From Conus ventricosus (taxonomy: Eukaryota; Mollusca; Gastropoda; Neogastropoda; Conidae), in the NCBI GenBank assembly GCA_018398815.1, contig CM031595.1:139088559-139152558 (forward strand): a stretch of DNA of 64,000 nucleotides, written 5' to 3'. Position 1 is the stretch's first letter, and every line of letters starts with the position of its first letter. A program made the translations under genes and the position numbers. The notes below the pieces were generated by a model, which did no database searches, was not told the DNA's origin, and saw only the letters and a program-made list of their open reading frames with translations. Positions 1 through 13,000 of this stretch are shown here, one piece after another.

Positions 1-73
1 AGGATTCCACACAGAAAGACGACAAGAAGCCAGAAGAGAAAAAGGATGAGAAAGATGCAAAACCCGTAAAGAG
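1..73 (+). CDS. SAFB: SAFB-like exon a (partial at window edge)
   Basis: Lys/Asp/Glu-rich low-complexity segment (…[17 protein letters not shown]) read with two leading bases. It ends in AG before the donor gtttgt, phase 2. It matches the charged linker that precedes the RRM in this family. It is recognised mainly because its phase joins cleanly to the next exon. Confidence 0.7.
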
Positions 74-3000
74 GTTTGTTACTTTGTCTGCTGTCTTCAG
101 GTGTGAGTATAGAATGTCTGGTTAGTTTTGAACGTCCCAGAGAGCAAGTACGTCTGTTCAACCATCACAGAAAAGATAGCTTTAAGTCTGTAAAGTCTAT
201 CTTTTCTGTACATTAATTGGATGTATTCAGCCTGGGTAAGTGAATGTTGGCTATGAAGCATGTCTGTCTGACAAAGAAGTACCTGTTGCATTCATATTTT
301 GTGATGTGTATACAGGATGTGTTTCATCTGTTACCAAGCATAGCATTTTTTCTTTGATTTTAAAATACAGAATTTTTTTTTTTTATAGAAAAGAGAGGGA
401 GAGAACTTAGATGTCTTGTGAAAAAAATCACTGTGCCTTGAAGTAAAAGAGAATTAATAGATAAACAAGAAAAAACATGAACAACAGCAACAAGTGCATA
501 ATGCCCAGATATTTATAAACCAGAAAAAAACATGAACAACAGCAACAAGTGCATAATGCCCAGATATTAAGTCGTTCAGTTCGTGCATTACGTGTGCGTC
601 TCCCCATCCCCCTTTCCCCGAATGACTGAGTGACATTGCTCTCATGCCAGTAATTCTTACTCTGTCCTACCCGGCAACAGGGCATGCTTGCCCTGCCTCA
701 GTAAAGAGGCTGCCTGTCCAAAGGAAGCAGTAAGTATCAGATCATCATGAGGCAACCCACCGAATGAGACATTGTCCACAGTGAAGGCTGCCACTATGTT
801 CCATCGGCAAGAATTCCTGTGAATCAGCTGACGGAGGAGGCCTTGGCTTGAAGGCTGTGTGAATGTAGAGGACAAATGGAATTCATGGATACCATGACAG
901 CATGAGAACAGCCGTAGCATCTGAGACACTGTAGTTCATAGTGAAGATCATGCAACAAAATTCTTTTTGGTCATAGACTACATGCAGAGCTGGGCTGTAC
1001 ACTTCCTTTTACAATAGATAGTGGCATCTGGTAGGCCTGAGAGTTACAGGCATTTGCTGTATTCGGAAATGAGTGCAATACTCTCAGAGATACAGCTGTA
1101 GGATAAAGTTTGAGTGTGTTGTCCCAGTCTCCCGATCTGTGGCTGGCTGGATTGGAGCTCATTGGGTTAGAAAATGCCACAGTGATTAAAATAGTGCTGA
1201 TGGAATTGAAACCTTGATCTTAGAGCTGCTGTTCATGATGCTTATCACTTCACCACTTTTTCTACTACTACTACTTTCCAGTTTGCATTTCATTTATTTA
1301 ATGTTATGTTCCATCAGCTCTAAATTTTCAGGATGGGATGGATTTTATGGCATTTGTAAAACTATTAAATGTAGGTGACGAGAGTTCTATCATACTGTGA
1401 ATAAATGAAGAGTTTGTTATTTTGATGTAGTACCTTTGTTGTTAAAGTAAAAGTTTGTTATTTTGATATAGTATCTCTGTTATTACAGTAAAACAGACCC
1501 TCTGATTACTTGCATTTTTTGATGAAGCTATATTGCCCTGAAATGTGTAGCTGTGGCAAGAATGTTGTCATTTCTTTGTTTATATATTTCTCATAAATTT
1601 ATTATAGTATACACTAAGGAAAGTCGTGTGTTTTATTATTAATTTCATTTTGGGGATGGTGAGGCTCAAAGTGAAAAAAGAGAATCACATAAAAATGAAA
1701 AACAGATGTGCATGTGTACGCAGTTAAGAGTGATGTGTGTGTGTGGAATTGCTAAGGAAAATTGTGTGCCATGTCTGTTATGATTTTATTGTACAAAGTG
1801 ATTTATGAAGTTTTGTTTCATACGTCACTATGTTCTCAGTCTGCATAGTTATTATATACTTGCCAACATATCGAGTGAATATATCTTCCTATATTTCTAA
1901 GTCTTGTTTTGATGTCATATTATTCTCAGTTTTGCTTAGCTATTACATACTTACTCAGCATTGTTGTGATCTTTCAAGTGAACATATATTCTTATGATTC
2001 TGCTTTGCCCTTGTTCAAAAGCATCTTTGGCTGTTACTGTTAGACAAAGATTACAAATCGTAGATTCCATATGCTGTCTAATGAATACACCTAAAATCTT
2101 TCTAGTTTAATGTCAAATGAATGTGGAAAAGTAAATACCAAAGTAGTCAGATAATTGCAAAGTGAACGGAGTGACAAGTTGAACAGTGGTCATGAATATC
2201 CCAGAACATTGGGGAGAATTTGATACAATTCTAAAAATTTTGTCACCCACACATTTTCAAGTCACTTTATGTAGAGATAGCCCAGACTCTACCTTTTCAA
2301 GCATGTGCACAGGACATGCCTACAAATGCATGCATTCATGTGAACATGGTTGATACACACACACTCTCACACAAACACGCATGCTCCCTCTGTCTCTTTC
2401 TCTCTGTCATGCACACACACACACGCACACACAATTTACGCGCACACACACACACACACACATCTCTTTCTCTCCCTCCCTCTCTCTTTCTCTGACTGAA
2501 AACTAGTTTATCATCAGATTAAGTTGTTATTGACAACAGCGGTAGGATCGCAAAGTATGAAACTGAAAAAATGCCTTTCCATATTTCACTTGCCTGTCCT
2601 ATGTATGTTGGTTACAAATTGCCCCATATAAGGTGACATGAGTTTACATGGAGACAAAATTCAGAAAGCAGAGAGGGAGATAACTCATTTACTCATAACC
2701 TTTGTACGCCTGGCAAGGAGTATACATGTCGAAAATTCGTCAGACAATTTCTCGGTAGTATATAAAGGATCTTGGGGAATGGGGTTCAGGAAAGCCTTAA
2801 AAGAATTTGAAGGGACATTACACTTGGCAGTTTGTGTTTTCACTTTTCAAACACCCCTTGTCCAATTATGGACGATCTTAGCAGTAGACTATCAATATTA
2901 TGTTTACCAATATCAATATTATGTTTACCAATGGAAGTACTGGTCTGTTCTTGTTTTTTACAAAATTAGTGTGCATACAGTAGGTAGTGAAAGATGCAGA

Positions 3001-6000
3001 AAAATGTATGCGATACTACCTGCAGTTGACCTGGTTTTTGATCTTATCCTATACTCCAATCCCCTCCCCACCTCCCTCCCTAACCCCACCCCCACCCACG
3101 CCTCTCTTCTACCTTCCTCCAGCCCCTTCTCCTTCCCTCTCCCACTTCCCCCTCTCCAATGCACACACACACAGACTCGCACAGTATTGTGCCCTATTTT
3201 ATTTCTAATTGGTTATATGGACCTTGGTGTTAATCAGTTTAATGGTAACGTGGCCTGAAATGACTGTGCTTGAGAGCAAAATAATGTCTATGGACCATCT
3301 TTAGTCTGTTGCCAAGAGTTGTCCTTTGTTAGATTGGCAATGTGTTTTATCATTTCTTTGGTTGATATTCCGGTTTATGTTACATTTACAAAATTTGTCA
3401 GAATTTGAAATTTTTAAGAAATTGCTTTTTTTTCCGTATCACTCAGTTTTTCTTTGGTGCACTTTTTGAAAGAACTGGTTTTGTGTATTATGGAATGGTC
3501 AAGTGTGTTTGCTTCTGAGTTCATTTGTGGTTGTTTTGACCTCTTTCAGTGGGACAGCTCCAGCAGCTGCAAAACCTGTCAAAGGAAAAGATGACAAAAG
3601 TGAGTGCTTCCTTCAGTTTGTCATTAATTGTAAAGGGGAAAAAAAAAGCCAATCATAATGCCACCCAAAGCATGAATGATCCTCCATATTTTCTGTGAAA
3701 TACTGACAGAGCTGCTCTAATCTTACACTTAAAAGACAGCTTTTAAACTCTTTGGAGACGGAGCCAAATAGACCAAGTAATATTGCTGTGATGGGTTATT
3801 TTGGCCATATTTAAAGAATTAAAAATACTTATACAAAGTGGCAAAGACATAAAATTGCATACCATTTGAAAGTTTACTATCCCCAGGGATTGTGCTAACA
3901 CAAAAATCATGCGTATTTCACGCTTTTCACTGACCTGCATACGCTATTTTTGACTTGCAATGAGCAAGTTGTACGCAAAAAGCTTTGGTCTACAGGCAGT
4001 GCACCGAAATAAACAGGCGTCAGCGTCTGAAGCAGTGACTCTCTCGCCTGCCTCACTATGTCCCGTTTCGTTTTTGCCCCCTCTGGCAAAGAAGAATCTG
4101 GATACTGCGACAGCTAATAATGTGCTGTAGCGATCATAAAACAGACTATAGATAGTGTTGGACGTGCAGGCTCTGACGTCACGCGTGTTGTCAGTTTAGA
4201 TCCCGAATCTGCCGTCATTCTTTCCCGCCATCGCCCCAGTTTATGGAAAACAATGGCAGAGAAAAAGCGGCATCCCTTTCGCGTTTCTTTTCGCAGAAAA
4301 GGCCACTGGATCAGGGTGTTTCAGAATCATCAACTCCTCCCTTCCTCCGAAGTTGAACCTTCCACGTCTATAGCAGAAGTGGAGCATTCAGGGATTAATC
4401 AATTTCATCTTCGGAGGTGGAAAGATCAGACAGTATTAAAAAGACCTTGTTTGACCTTGACGAGATTGGGTTGTTGTTTTTTCAGTTCACATATCTCTAT
4501 GACTTTTATGCGGACGCAAAGTCAGGCCAGTCGTACACATTATTTCAGCCGGTCTGCGTATGGCGCACGCAAAACCCACAAAAACGTAGCACAATCCATG
4601 TATCCCTTCTTTTAGATTTTTTGACAGATTTTTTCTCCATAGATGCTTCCATTGTGTCTTTGTGTGTCTTATTTTTGTTTGTTTTATTAGAATATGTCGC
4701 TAAATTCTCAATTGCAAAAGGTTTGAAAAATAGAGAAAGTTTACTTAATCCAATATCCATTAGCTAATCCACTTGGAAAAATTATGTGATTAACCCACAA
4801 AGTAGTTTCCTTAATCAGATGAAAACAGTTTGAGGTCATGTGTTGCACTACACACTGTGAAATGCAATGAGTACAGCGTATGCGCCGCCATTAACAAAGT
4901 TGACCTTCGACCTGTTTCAGAATAACACTGAAAAAACGGCATTATAGACGATCTACAGTGTAAGGGAAAGAACAGTGTGTTGCAAAAAGGTCAATCTAAA
5001 GCCTTGTATACTCTACCTTTAATTGGACATCACTTTAGTGTATTAAAAGAAAATTCAGAAATCCAACAACGGTTCAGCTTTGGCACATTTCATGTTGGAA
5101 ATTCGCTGATTTTTAAGCTTCGGCACAGTGCCAGTGCATTATAGATCGAAGCACCTAACAATAACAATGAAACATTTCTGTAATGCATTCCGGTAGCTTT
5201 GTACAGAGTCGCATGAGTTTTACTTTCATGCAGATGAACATGTGTCACACGCTTGCCCACAGGTGCATATGTGCATGCATGAACATGACTTAACATGCTA
5301 CTATCATTTCCTTTAACCTTATTCTCATATTTGTAATACATCCAGAGAGATTCAAGCTTAAATTTCACATTCTTCTGTGCCAGTTGACTGTTACTGACAC
5401 CAGCACTCTTTATGATGGAAAAAATTACTAGCGTGGAGAAGAAAGAAAATACAAAAAAAGATAATATTGGTTGAACTGGTAGGTTTTGAAAAGAATTATT
5501 TAGTGGTTAATGTAGCAGATTTTGACAGATGAAAATGATTTTATGATTTATGTGGCAGAGGGATGTAGCAGATTTTGACGAATGAAAATGATTTTATGAT
5601 TTATGTGGCAGAAGTTTTCAGATGGCAGAGGATAGTAAACATTGTGTTAAAATTTGCTACCTGATTTTTGGAATGCATTTTGGCATAATACAGGCATGGT
5701 ACATGTCCGCGAATTCGCGGAAATCCGCGAAAAGCAAAAACAAAAAAAACAAAACAAAAAACCAACCGAGCCGCGCCCGACGAGATCGGCCCTTTTAGTT
5801 CGTTTGAGGTCGTTCGCTTCAAGCCTTCCTCTTGCGAGAAGTAGCATTGAGCAGGACTTCCGCGCATGCGCTTTCGTGACATTTGCCACTGCTTTCCGCT
5901 CTGGGTCGACGTGATCGAATTTGAACAAGGTTGAAGAAAAAGAAGGAAAAAATAAAAATGCCAAAGCGTACAGACATAGTTCCGCGGAATTCTCCGACAG

Positions 6001-6245
6001 AAGATATTGATGCTGGTGTGGCAAACAAATGGCGATGGGATTGGCTGAACAGGAGCCACGAAAATGAAACGTTTTCGTTGTGCTTGGAAAAGTTGAGAAT
6101 CCGCGGCAAAGCATACTGTGTGGTGTGTCAAGTTGAAATCTGTTACGGGTCTGGCGGTGCGAGAAGCCTCAGCGATCACATCAAAGGGAAACGAAACAAA
6201 GAGAGAGTGAAGACTGCTGCAAGTAATCCCGTTCTGCCAGGTAAG

Positions 6246-6318
<73 letters not shown>

Positions 6319-6337
6319 TCTCTTTCTCTTTCCAGGT

Positions 6338-6390
<53 letters not shown>

Positions 6391-6562
6391 TTCTCTCTCT
6401 CTCTTTCTCTCTCTTTCTTCCCCCCCTTCTCCCCCCCCTTCCTCCCCCTCTCCCTTCCTCCCCCCTCTCTCTTCCTCTCTTCTAGAGCTCTCACTCTCTC
6501 TCATTCTCTCTCTTTCTCCCCCTCCTCCCCCCCATTCCCCCCTCTCCCTTCCTCTCTCATTC

Positions 6563-6599
<37 letters not shown>

Positions 6600-9500
6600 T
6601 CTTTCATTCTGTTTCTGACTTTCTCTGCCTCACTTATCAGCAGAGTAAGTAAATATTTTACAGTTTGATTTAATGTATGCCACCTAAAGCAATGTAGATA
6701 TGTAGGCCTACTCATTTTTGCTATGTGATTACTTGGGTTTAAAACCTTCTTTGGGTTGAAGGAATGACTGATAAAGTGATTCTAGGAGAGCTTATTTTAT
6801 GGCAGAAATTGCTTAGTATGAAGAACTGAAATTAGTTCAAGGAGAGGCTTTTTTACAGGCTAGAATTGCTGAAAAACCTTCAGCTTCAGGGGGCAACGCC
6901 CCCTGACCCCACAAGGGGCTCTGCCCCTTGACCCCGCCAGGGGGCTCCGCCCCTGGACCCCCAACAATTTTCAGGGAAAAATGATTTTCCTCCAGTACCA
7001 TGCCTGATAATAGAATGGGTGAAGCTGTGTTCTTAAAATGTGCATTGAAAGTCTGAGATATGACGAGCATTGAGATATGAGAAGCTTTGTCGGAGAAAAA
7101 GAGAGTGGAAGTGTTAAAAGCTTGTTGCAGAAGGGCATTGTCAGAATAGTGACAGAATTTAGAAAGCTTGGTGTTAGTGTTTGCTGTAATTACAAACCAA
7201 TGAAAAGTGGTGGTTTTTGGTTTTGTTTTATTGAACATTATACATAGTGTGCTATTGCAGCTGAGTTTGGTCCTTTTGTACATTTCGATGATGATGTTCG
7301 GGACAGCTTGACTGGAAGTTGTTTCAGTTCAGTGTATATCAAGTGAATGCATGAACTAGAATTTGTTTTATAGTATCTATAGAACAGGATGTGGTTCAGT
7401 TCACAATTATCTGAAGAGAAATGATTTTTATCTAGTAATCCAACTCTCATGTTGTTTATGATATGGAAACCAAGTTGTTAGTAGATGTTTGAAAATGTAC
7501 ATGACTGCCAGAGACAAAGAATGAGAAATGGAATTTAATTTGGAATAGAACTACTTCGAAGAAGAGTGTAGAAATGGGGTCTTGTCATGAAGCCTTCATT
7601 TGGTAGCATGCTGGTTCTAATTTCAGTAATGTAGCTTTCAGGGAGAAGATTGATGACAAGATAAGTGGAGGACATGAGACATTGAATTAGGTATTATCAG
7701 CAGAAGATAGTCTGTCTGTTGACTAATTATGAGGGAGATTTTGTATGAGAAATGAAAAGGACTGATCCAAGCACTAAACCTTGTTGGAATCTCAGAGATA
7801 GTAAATCTAAAGATAGGTATTCAGATACATGGACTGCAAATAGGTTGCATATGATTGTGTTTTTCCATAGTTGTCAGTCATATCCTAATAGTTTGCTTAT
7901 GCTGCTTCATTATAGATACTTTGTCTGTGTGCATCCTCCTCCTGCAGACCATTGATTCGTAAAATAAAGGGGAGCATTGTTTTTAAATGAATGTAAAGAA
8001 GTAAATGAAATGTATTTGACAGGAGTGATCCAATCAACTATAAAGGTAGTGTGTACTTATGTGTCCCTTTACAAGTGAATGTATTTGGAATATATTTCAT
8101 AGGAGTAGGTACCGGCAGCCCTTCTTTCAGCGTACGGGAAAGTTCAGCCGAGTGAAAAATTTGCGTGTTTTCAATAGGCAGTATCTATGAATAACGCGTT
8201 TAGATTCAGATGAAAATTGTGATGAATAAAGAATGCAGTTTCCTTTTGAACTCTGTGTTGTTATTTGTGTTTGCAACATACGGTATGATGATAGTTTTAT
8301 TCCAAATAACCCATCCGTTCACACGAAAACGAAGCGCGTCACACATCCCGATGCGCCGCAGGCGGCATTTGGCCGAGCGTTCGAGCTACACGGTGTCGAA
8401 AATCAACGCATACAATGTGTTCATTCCATTCACTGGCGTTCAAATAGGTCAGAATAAAAGAGCATGTTTCAAGATTTATTTCAGTCTATTTCTCTTTTTA
8501 GTACGATGTGTTTAAATTAATTAGAATCGAAGTTTTTATGAGGCTTGTTACAAGTGTTGTCTTTCCAACGTCGTTGCTAAAAAACTTGCGAAAAAAACAT
8601 ACACATTAACGATGCGCTAGAAAGGCCGTTCTCTCTCGAATCCATTGGTGTATCAAGCTAAGCGATTGGTTGAATGCTCGAAAAGCGCAAGCCATCAAAG
8701 CGAAGGTATCAAATGCAAACATTCGCTCCTTGTCCAAGATTTCAACAATGGCGGAACGAAGCGAGATCCGACAATGACCGAGTCGAATGCGCTTATCGTT
8801 GTTGAATTGCAAGATGCACTTGGTAAGATAACGCATATAATAACAAACCAGAACATTAATGAAACGATTCAGTTATTTTGTTTCGTTTAATACAGTGCCA
8901 ATGCTTAGTTATTTTGTTCGTATTCAGCTGGTGTTCGTCGAGATTAAACAGGTTGGAAATGGCCCACGCGTTGCGCCGTTCGAAGCGATCGTATTTTTGT
9001 ACAAGACAAATTAATGAAAATAGATATCAGTATGGGCTTCACTTATGTCGATTCATGTATTAGTGAACTGGTTACTGATTCCATTACCCGATTAAAGAGA
9101 AAATCGTAGTTAAAAATCTGTTTGGACAGATATTCAAACCGGAAGCCACAACCGCGCGTACAAGACGGTCCGAGGCTTTGAATTGAAAGCACCGTCTTCT
9201 GATAATGACCACGATCGAAACACAGATCATTACTGTCATACTTGAAGTGCAAAGCGTGTTTGGGGATAAAAAAGAGAGAGAGAGAGAGTAGAGTTGAAGT
9301 TGGACAGTAAGGAGGGTGTAGTGGGGGTTGGGGTATTGGGGGGGGGGGGGGGGGGGGGGGGGGTCACTGTCGAGTCAATCCGACCCTACGAAGTTTGGTT
9401 TAGCAATCTAATCTTTCCCCCAGTGTATTTCAAATTTGTGTAATTTAACTGTAAAGATTTGCTTTCTCCTCCCCCCCCCCCCCTTACTGGCAAACACAGC

Positions 9501-9979
9501 AAGGCTTTGAACACTTAGTGATTAAAGTAAAACTGCTAGAATACAACTACAGTAGCATTGCATTGCCAAGACATTACATTGTTGTGACAGTAACATTTAT
9601 GATATTTTTGGTGATAGTATGTTATGCTGCACAATTATGTATATTGCTGTAACAGCACAAACATACTGAACAAAAGAGTAGTTGATAAAAGGTAGAGTCC
9701 AAATAAAGTTAAATCTTTCTTTAATTTTACCTTTTATTTTAAAAAAAAAGCATTATAATGTATATTCTTTTACTTCACAATGATTAAATCAACAAGTTAA
9801 TTTCAAAATCATAATGATGAAATACTTAACATGTTATTGGCAATGCTTAAATCACACCCTGTTGACAAAATAATGTGTTGCAGAGGATGTACCTTTTGTT
9901 TACAAAGAACTGCAATACATTTTTGCTTACAAGAACAACGATACTAAAATTTAATTGTAAGGAATGGACAGTGAGCAGT

Positions 9980-10023
<44 letters not shown>

Positions 10024-13000
10024 TATCACACAATGATGAAGAAACAGACAGGGAAATTTACATCAAAGAATGCACTCATAGTTAAGATAAGTGGTCCTAT
10101 GCCATGCTTTAATTTTTTTCCCCAGTAATTTCACACACGCACACTCACACACAAAACCACATGATATCACATAACGTGAAGGAAAACAGAGTGGGAAATT
10201 TACATAAAACATGCACTCATAGTTCAATTAAGTGATCCTATGCCATGCTTTAATTTTTTTTTTCTCAGTAATTTGACACACACACACACACACACACACC
10301 ACATGATATCGCACAATGATGAAACAGAAAGGGAAATTTACATAAATCATGCACTCATAGTTCAATTAAGTGGTCCTGGGCCATGCTTTGATGTTTTTTT
10401 CTTTCTTTTCATTGTTTTTTTCTTTAACTGAGAAAACGCATCCACATTTTTATTATTTGTTTAACCTTTGCCAGAGCTTGTGGGTGGAAAGTTACCCAGA
10501 CTGTTGTTTAAATCTTCATAACTCACTCGGTTTTCATAATATGTAACTAAAGTTTTATGACTTTGTTTATTGTGTATTTGTGCTTGCCCCCATTAAATAT
10601 TGTGGTGTTTTGGTGGTAAATAAAGGAGAAAATAATAAAAGCTTATAATCCTCATAAGATTTCTGTGGGTGGCATGTCACCCATACCAATTAAAGAAGCA
10701 TTCTCACATGCTGGAGCTTGTGGGTGGCTGGTCACCCATAATCTTCATATAGGCCACAGCCTTTAACCGACATGCCAGGGTTCATGGGTGGTTGGTCACC
10801 CAAAACCTATAGGCCATAGTCTTTACCACACATGTCGGTGTTCACTATTGGCTGTGTTGTTAGTTGGAGGACCACCAGACCAGGATAAAGTGAATGAGGT
10901 GTGAGCTGTGTCTCCACTTCAACTTTTCCTGAGGCAGAGCAGTTGGGCTTGGGGACTGATGAAGTGATGGTGACCGAGGAAGAGATGGAGACATAAGAAG
11001 TTATCGCCCATTTTGAGGATGCAGTCATGTTGCATCAATGATGAAATCTGTGAACATGCCACTGATTGCCTTCTGGAAGACTTATCTTTACCAAAATTGG
11101 CCAGAATGTAGTTTTCTATGATGATGATTTGGCAGTGTGTCACAGATCCACTCTCCTGAGAAAGCAGACATTAATTTTCTGAGGAAATTTGCTCTTGTAA
11201 ACAACATGCTTGTGTGGCCAACCAAGGCAGACACAGATTCAGTGCAAAGCATATTTGTGTTTGCCAGTGACTTCAACATAGTCTCCAAAACAACTATTGG
11301 CCATGCTGGTCTGTTCCAATTAACAATGAACTATGTTTACATAGTCAACCCAATCTGCCCGTCAGCAAGAGTGCACTTCCCACCCTTATCGTAAGTGACC
11401 TTTTGTTTGGTGGCTGCCAACACTTGTCAGAAAGAGCAAAAATAACATGATTTTATCAATAACAATACAGACAACATCATACCAAATTTTTGTTGAAATC
11501 TGTCAATAAGTTTTGCAAAAACTGTCGGTTTTAATTCGGACATCATCATCATTCCGCCCTGTTGGCCACTATTCTAGTGCAGGAAATAAAATGTTAGGTA
11601 CAAAATAACAAAAATGTACACTTTGATTTACAGGAAATACTGTACAGAAAGTGTATACAAAATTTGGAAACAGTTCATGAAGTAGTTTAGAAGTTATAGC
11701 AATTTTAGTGTGGCGGGCGATTCTACCCCATTTTTCCGCTGTCCAAATTGCAATATTTCCTGTTTTTAGCACAAAGTTTTCATTATGTTTTATAGCAGAT
11801 ACCTCAGAAAAAAATGACTTAGCTTAGTACAACTTAGAGAGTTTGTCCAAAACCACTGGAAACTCTGAAATGTCCATTTTTACTGTGCTGCAGTGCTTCA
11901 AAGTAGCCACATCATGCAAATTCGAAAAGCGCTGAATTGCGATTTATTACAAGTTTGACACTTTATCACACAAAAGCCATGTAAACTGATACCATGGAAC
12001 TTACTTGTTCAAAGAGTGTAAGTTGTATAGATTGAGAACACCAATTTATAACCAGATTTTATCAATCATGTATGATCCTATTGGCTTTCAAACTTGGAAG
12101 ATATCTCATTTTGTCAGGTGCATAAAAACGTTGCAACTTTAAACTGCAAATTCGAAAACGACTGAAGATAGAGACTTCATTCTTGTTGTGTTTTGTATGT
12201 TTTTCCATTTTACTTTGCAATGATATAGATTTTAAATATGAAAAACAATATGCTAATTTTGGCTGCCGGTACCTAATAGGAGTGATCCAGTCAGCATAGA
12301 GGTAGTGTGTACTAATTAGTTCCTTTACAAGTGAATGTATTTCTTAGCAGCAGCAAACAGTCGCAACCTGTGGGTGAGTGGCCTGTCTTCATCAACCCGG
12401 GCAACAGATCTGAAAAATCTCTTTGGAAAATATGGGAAGGTAACTTTATTTCTTTCTTGATAAAGTGTTCCACGAGCTTGTAACAAAAATTTTGTCAATG
12501 TACATTAAGTGCTCTATTGACTTAAGGACAGTATTCTAGTTTCTACTCCACATCTGCCTGGGTGTTAGTCTTTGTCTTCCAGATGAATTTGTGAAAGCCA
12601 TGTCATATAACATGATCAGTCCTATTTACAAAATTTCAAGAAATGTGTTGAAAATTAAGGTAATAAAATTGTGATGGAAGTAACCTTTGGATTATAGTAT
12701 CATAACTGATGTTCCAAAGAAATGTGATTAGAACAGAAATCTCAGTTATTGTTGTCATGTGAAGAATCAGTGGTAATGGGAATATACAGATAAGACTTGA
12801 AAAGTATACAGTGAGACATCTGTGCAGATTAGTTTTTCTTTTGAAGTCCTGCCCATACACTGAGTATCAGACTTGTGTTTTTGTCACTACGACAAGTTCA
12901 GTTCCCATGGACGTATGTTAGGAAAACGTGTTGATGATCTGAATCTGTTGTGATTTGATTCAGTTACAATGTGTAATTAATGTGTTCAATCATTTAGGTT

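Larger units (their letters stand above)
5691..7006 (+). mobile_element. ZnF-TIR element 2 (1316 bp, TSD ataata)
   Basis: Ends are CAGGCATGGTAC (5691-5702) and GTACCATGCCTG (6995-7006), a perfect 12-bp TIR, flanked by ataata on both sides (5685-5690, 7007-7012). The left subterminal part has alternating TCCGCG/CGCGGA words (5706-5733). The right part (about 6888-6965) has GC-rich inverted words such as ggggctctgcccc and gggggctccgcccc. It contains a small zinc-finger gene (5958-6241, probably spliced to 6642) and a long TC tract. No transposase is seen, so it is either non-autonomous or uses an unrecognised protein. It lies in SAFB intron b-c, sense orientation. Confidence 0.85.
8106..12275. 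mobile_element. 4.17-kb TIR element (15-bp perfect TIRs, 7-bp TSD)
   Basis: The left end TAGGTACCGGCAGCC (8106-8120) and right end GGCTGCCGGTACCTA (12261-12275) are exact inverted copies, flanked by ATAGGAG (8099-8105 and 12276-12282). If the outermost T is assigned to the target, the duplication is 8 bp and the TIR asymmetric by one. The interior has short open frames only: a possible first exon ending [17 protein letters not shown] before gtaaga at about 8824, and an 85-aa frame at 11137-11394. Neither matches a transposase I recognise. Two internal tandem repeats (9985-10400; 10480-10830) add to its length. The superfamily is not determined. Confidence 0.7.

Noticed and set aside
2638..3258. 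206-aa plus-strand ORF in the first SAFB intron
   Set aside because: Includes a 21-bp tandem duplication and a CT/CCC-rich tail; no conserved motif and no phase fit to SAFB exons.
4253..4767. Possible gene ([13 protein letters not shown]… and overlapping frame)
   Set aside because: Two overlapping short frames with no recognised domain, inside a SAFB intron; could be a mobile-element remnant but ends and TSD were not found.
5601..6504. Long Arg/Glu-rich minus-strand proteins (up to 297 aa)
   Set aside because: They translate the TC microsatellite; composition is pure repeat and all frames are open through it.
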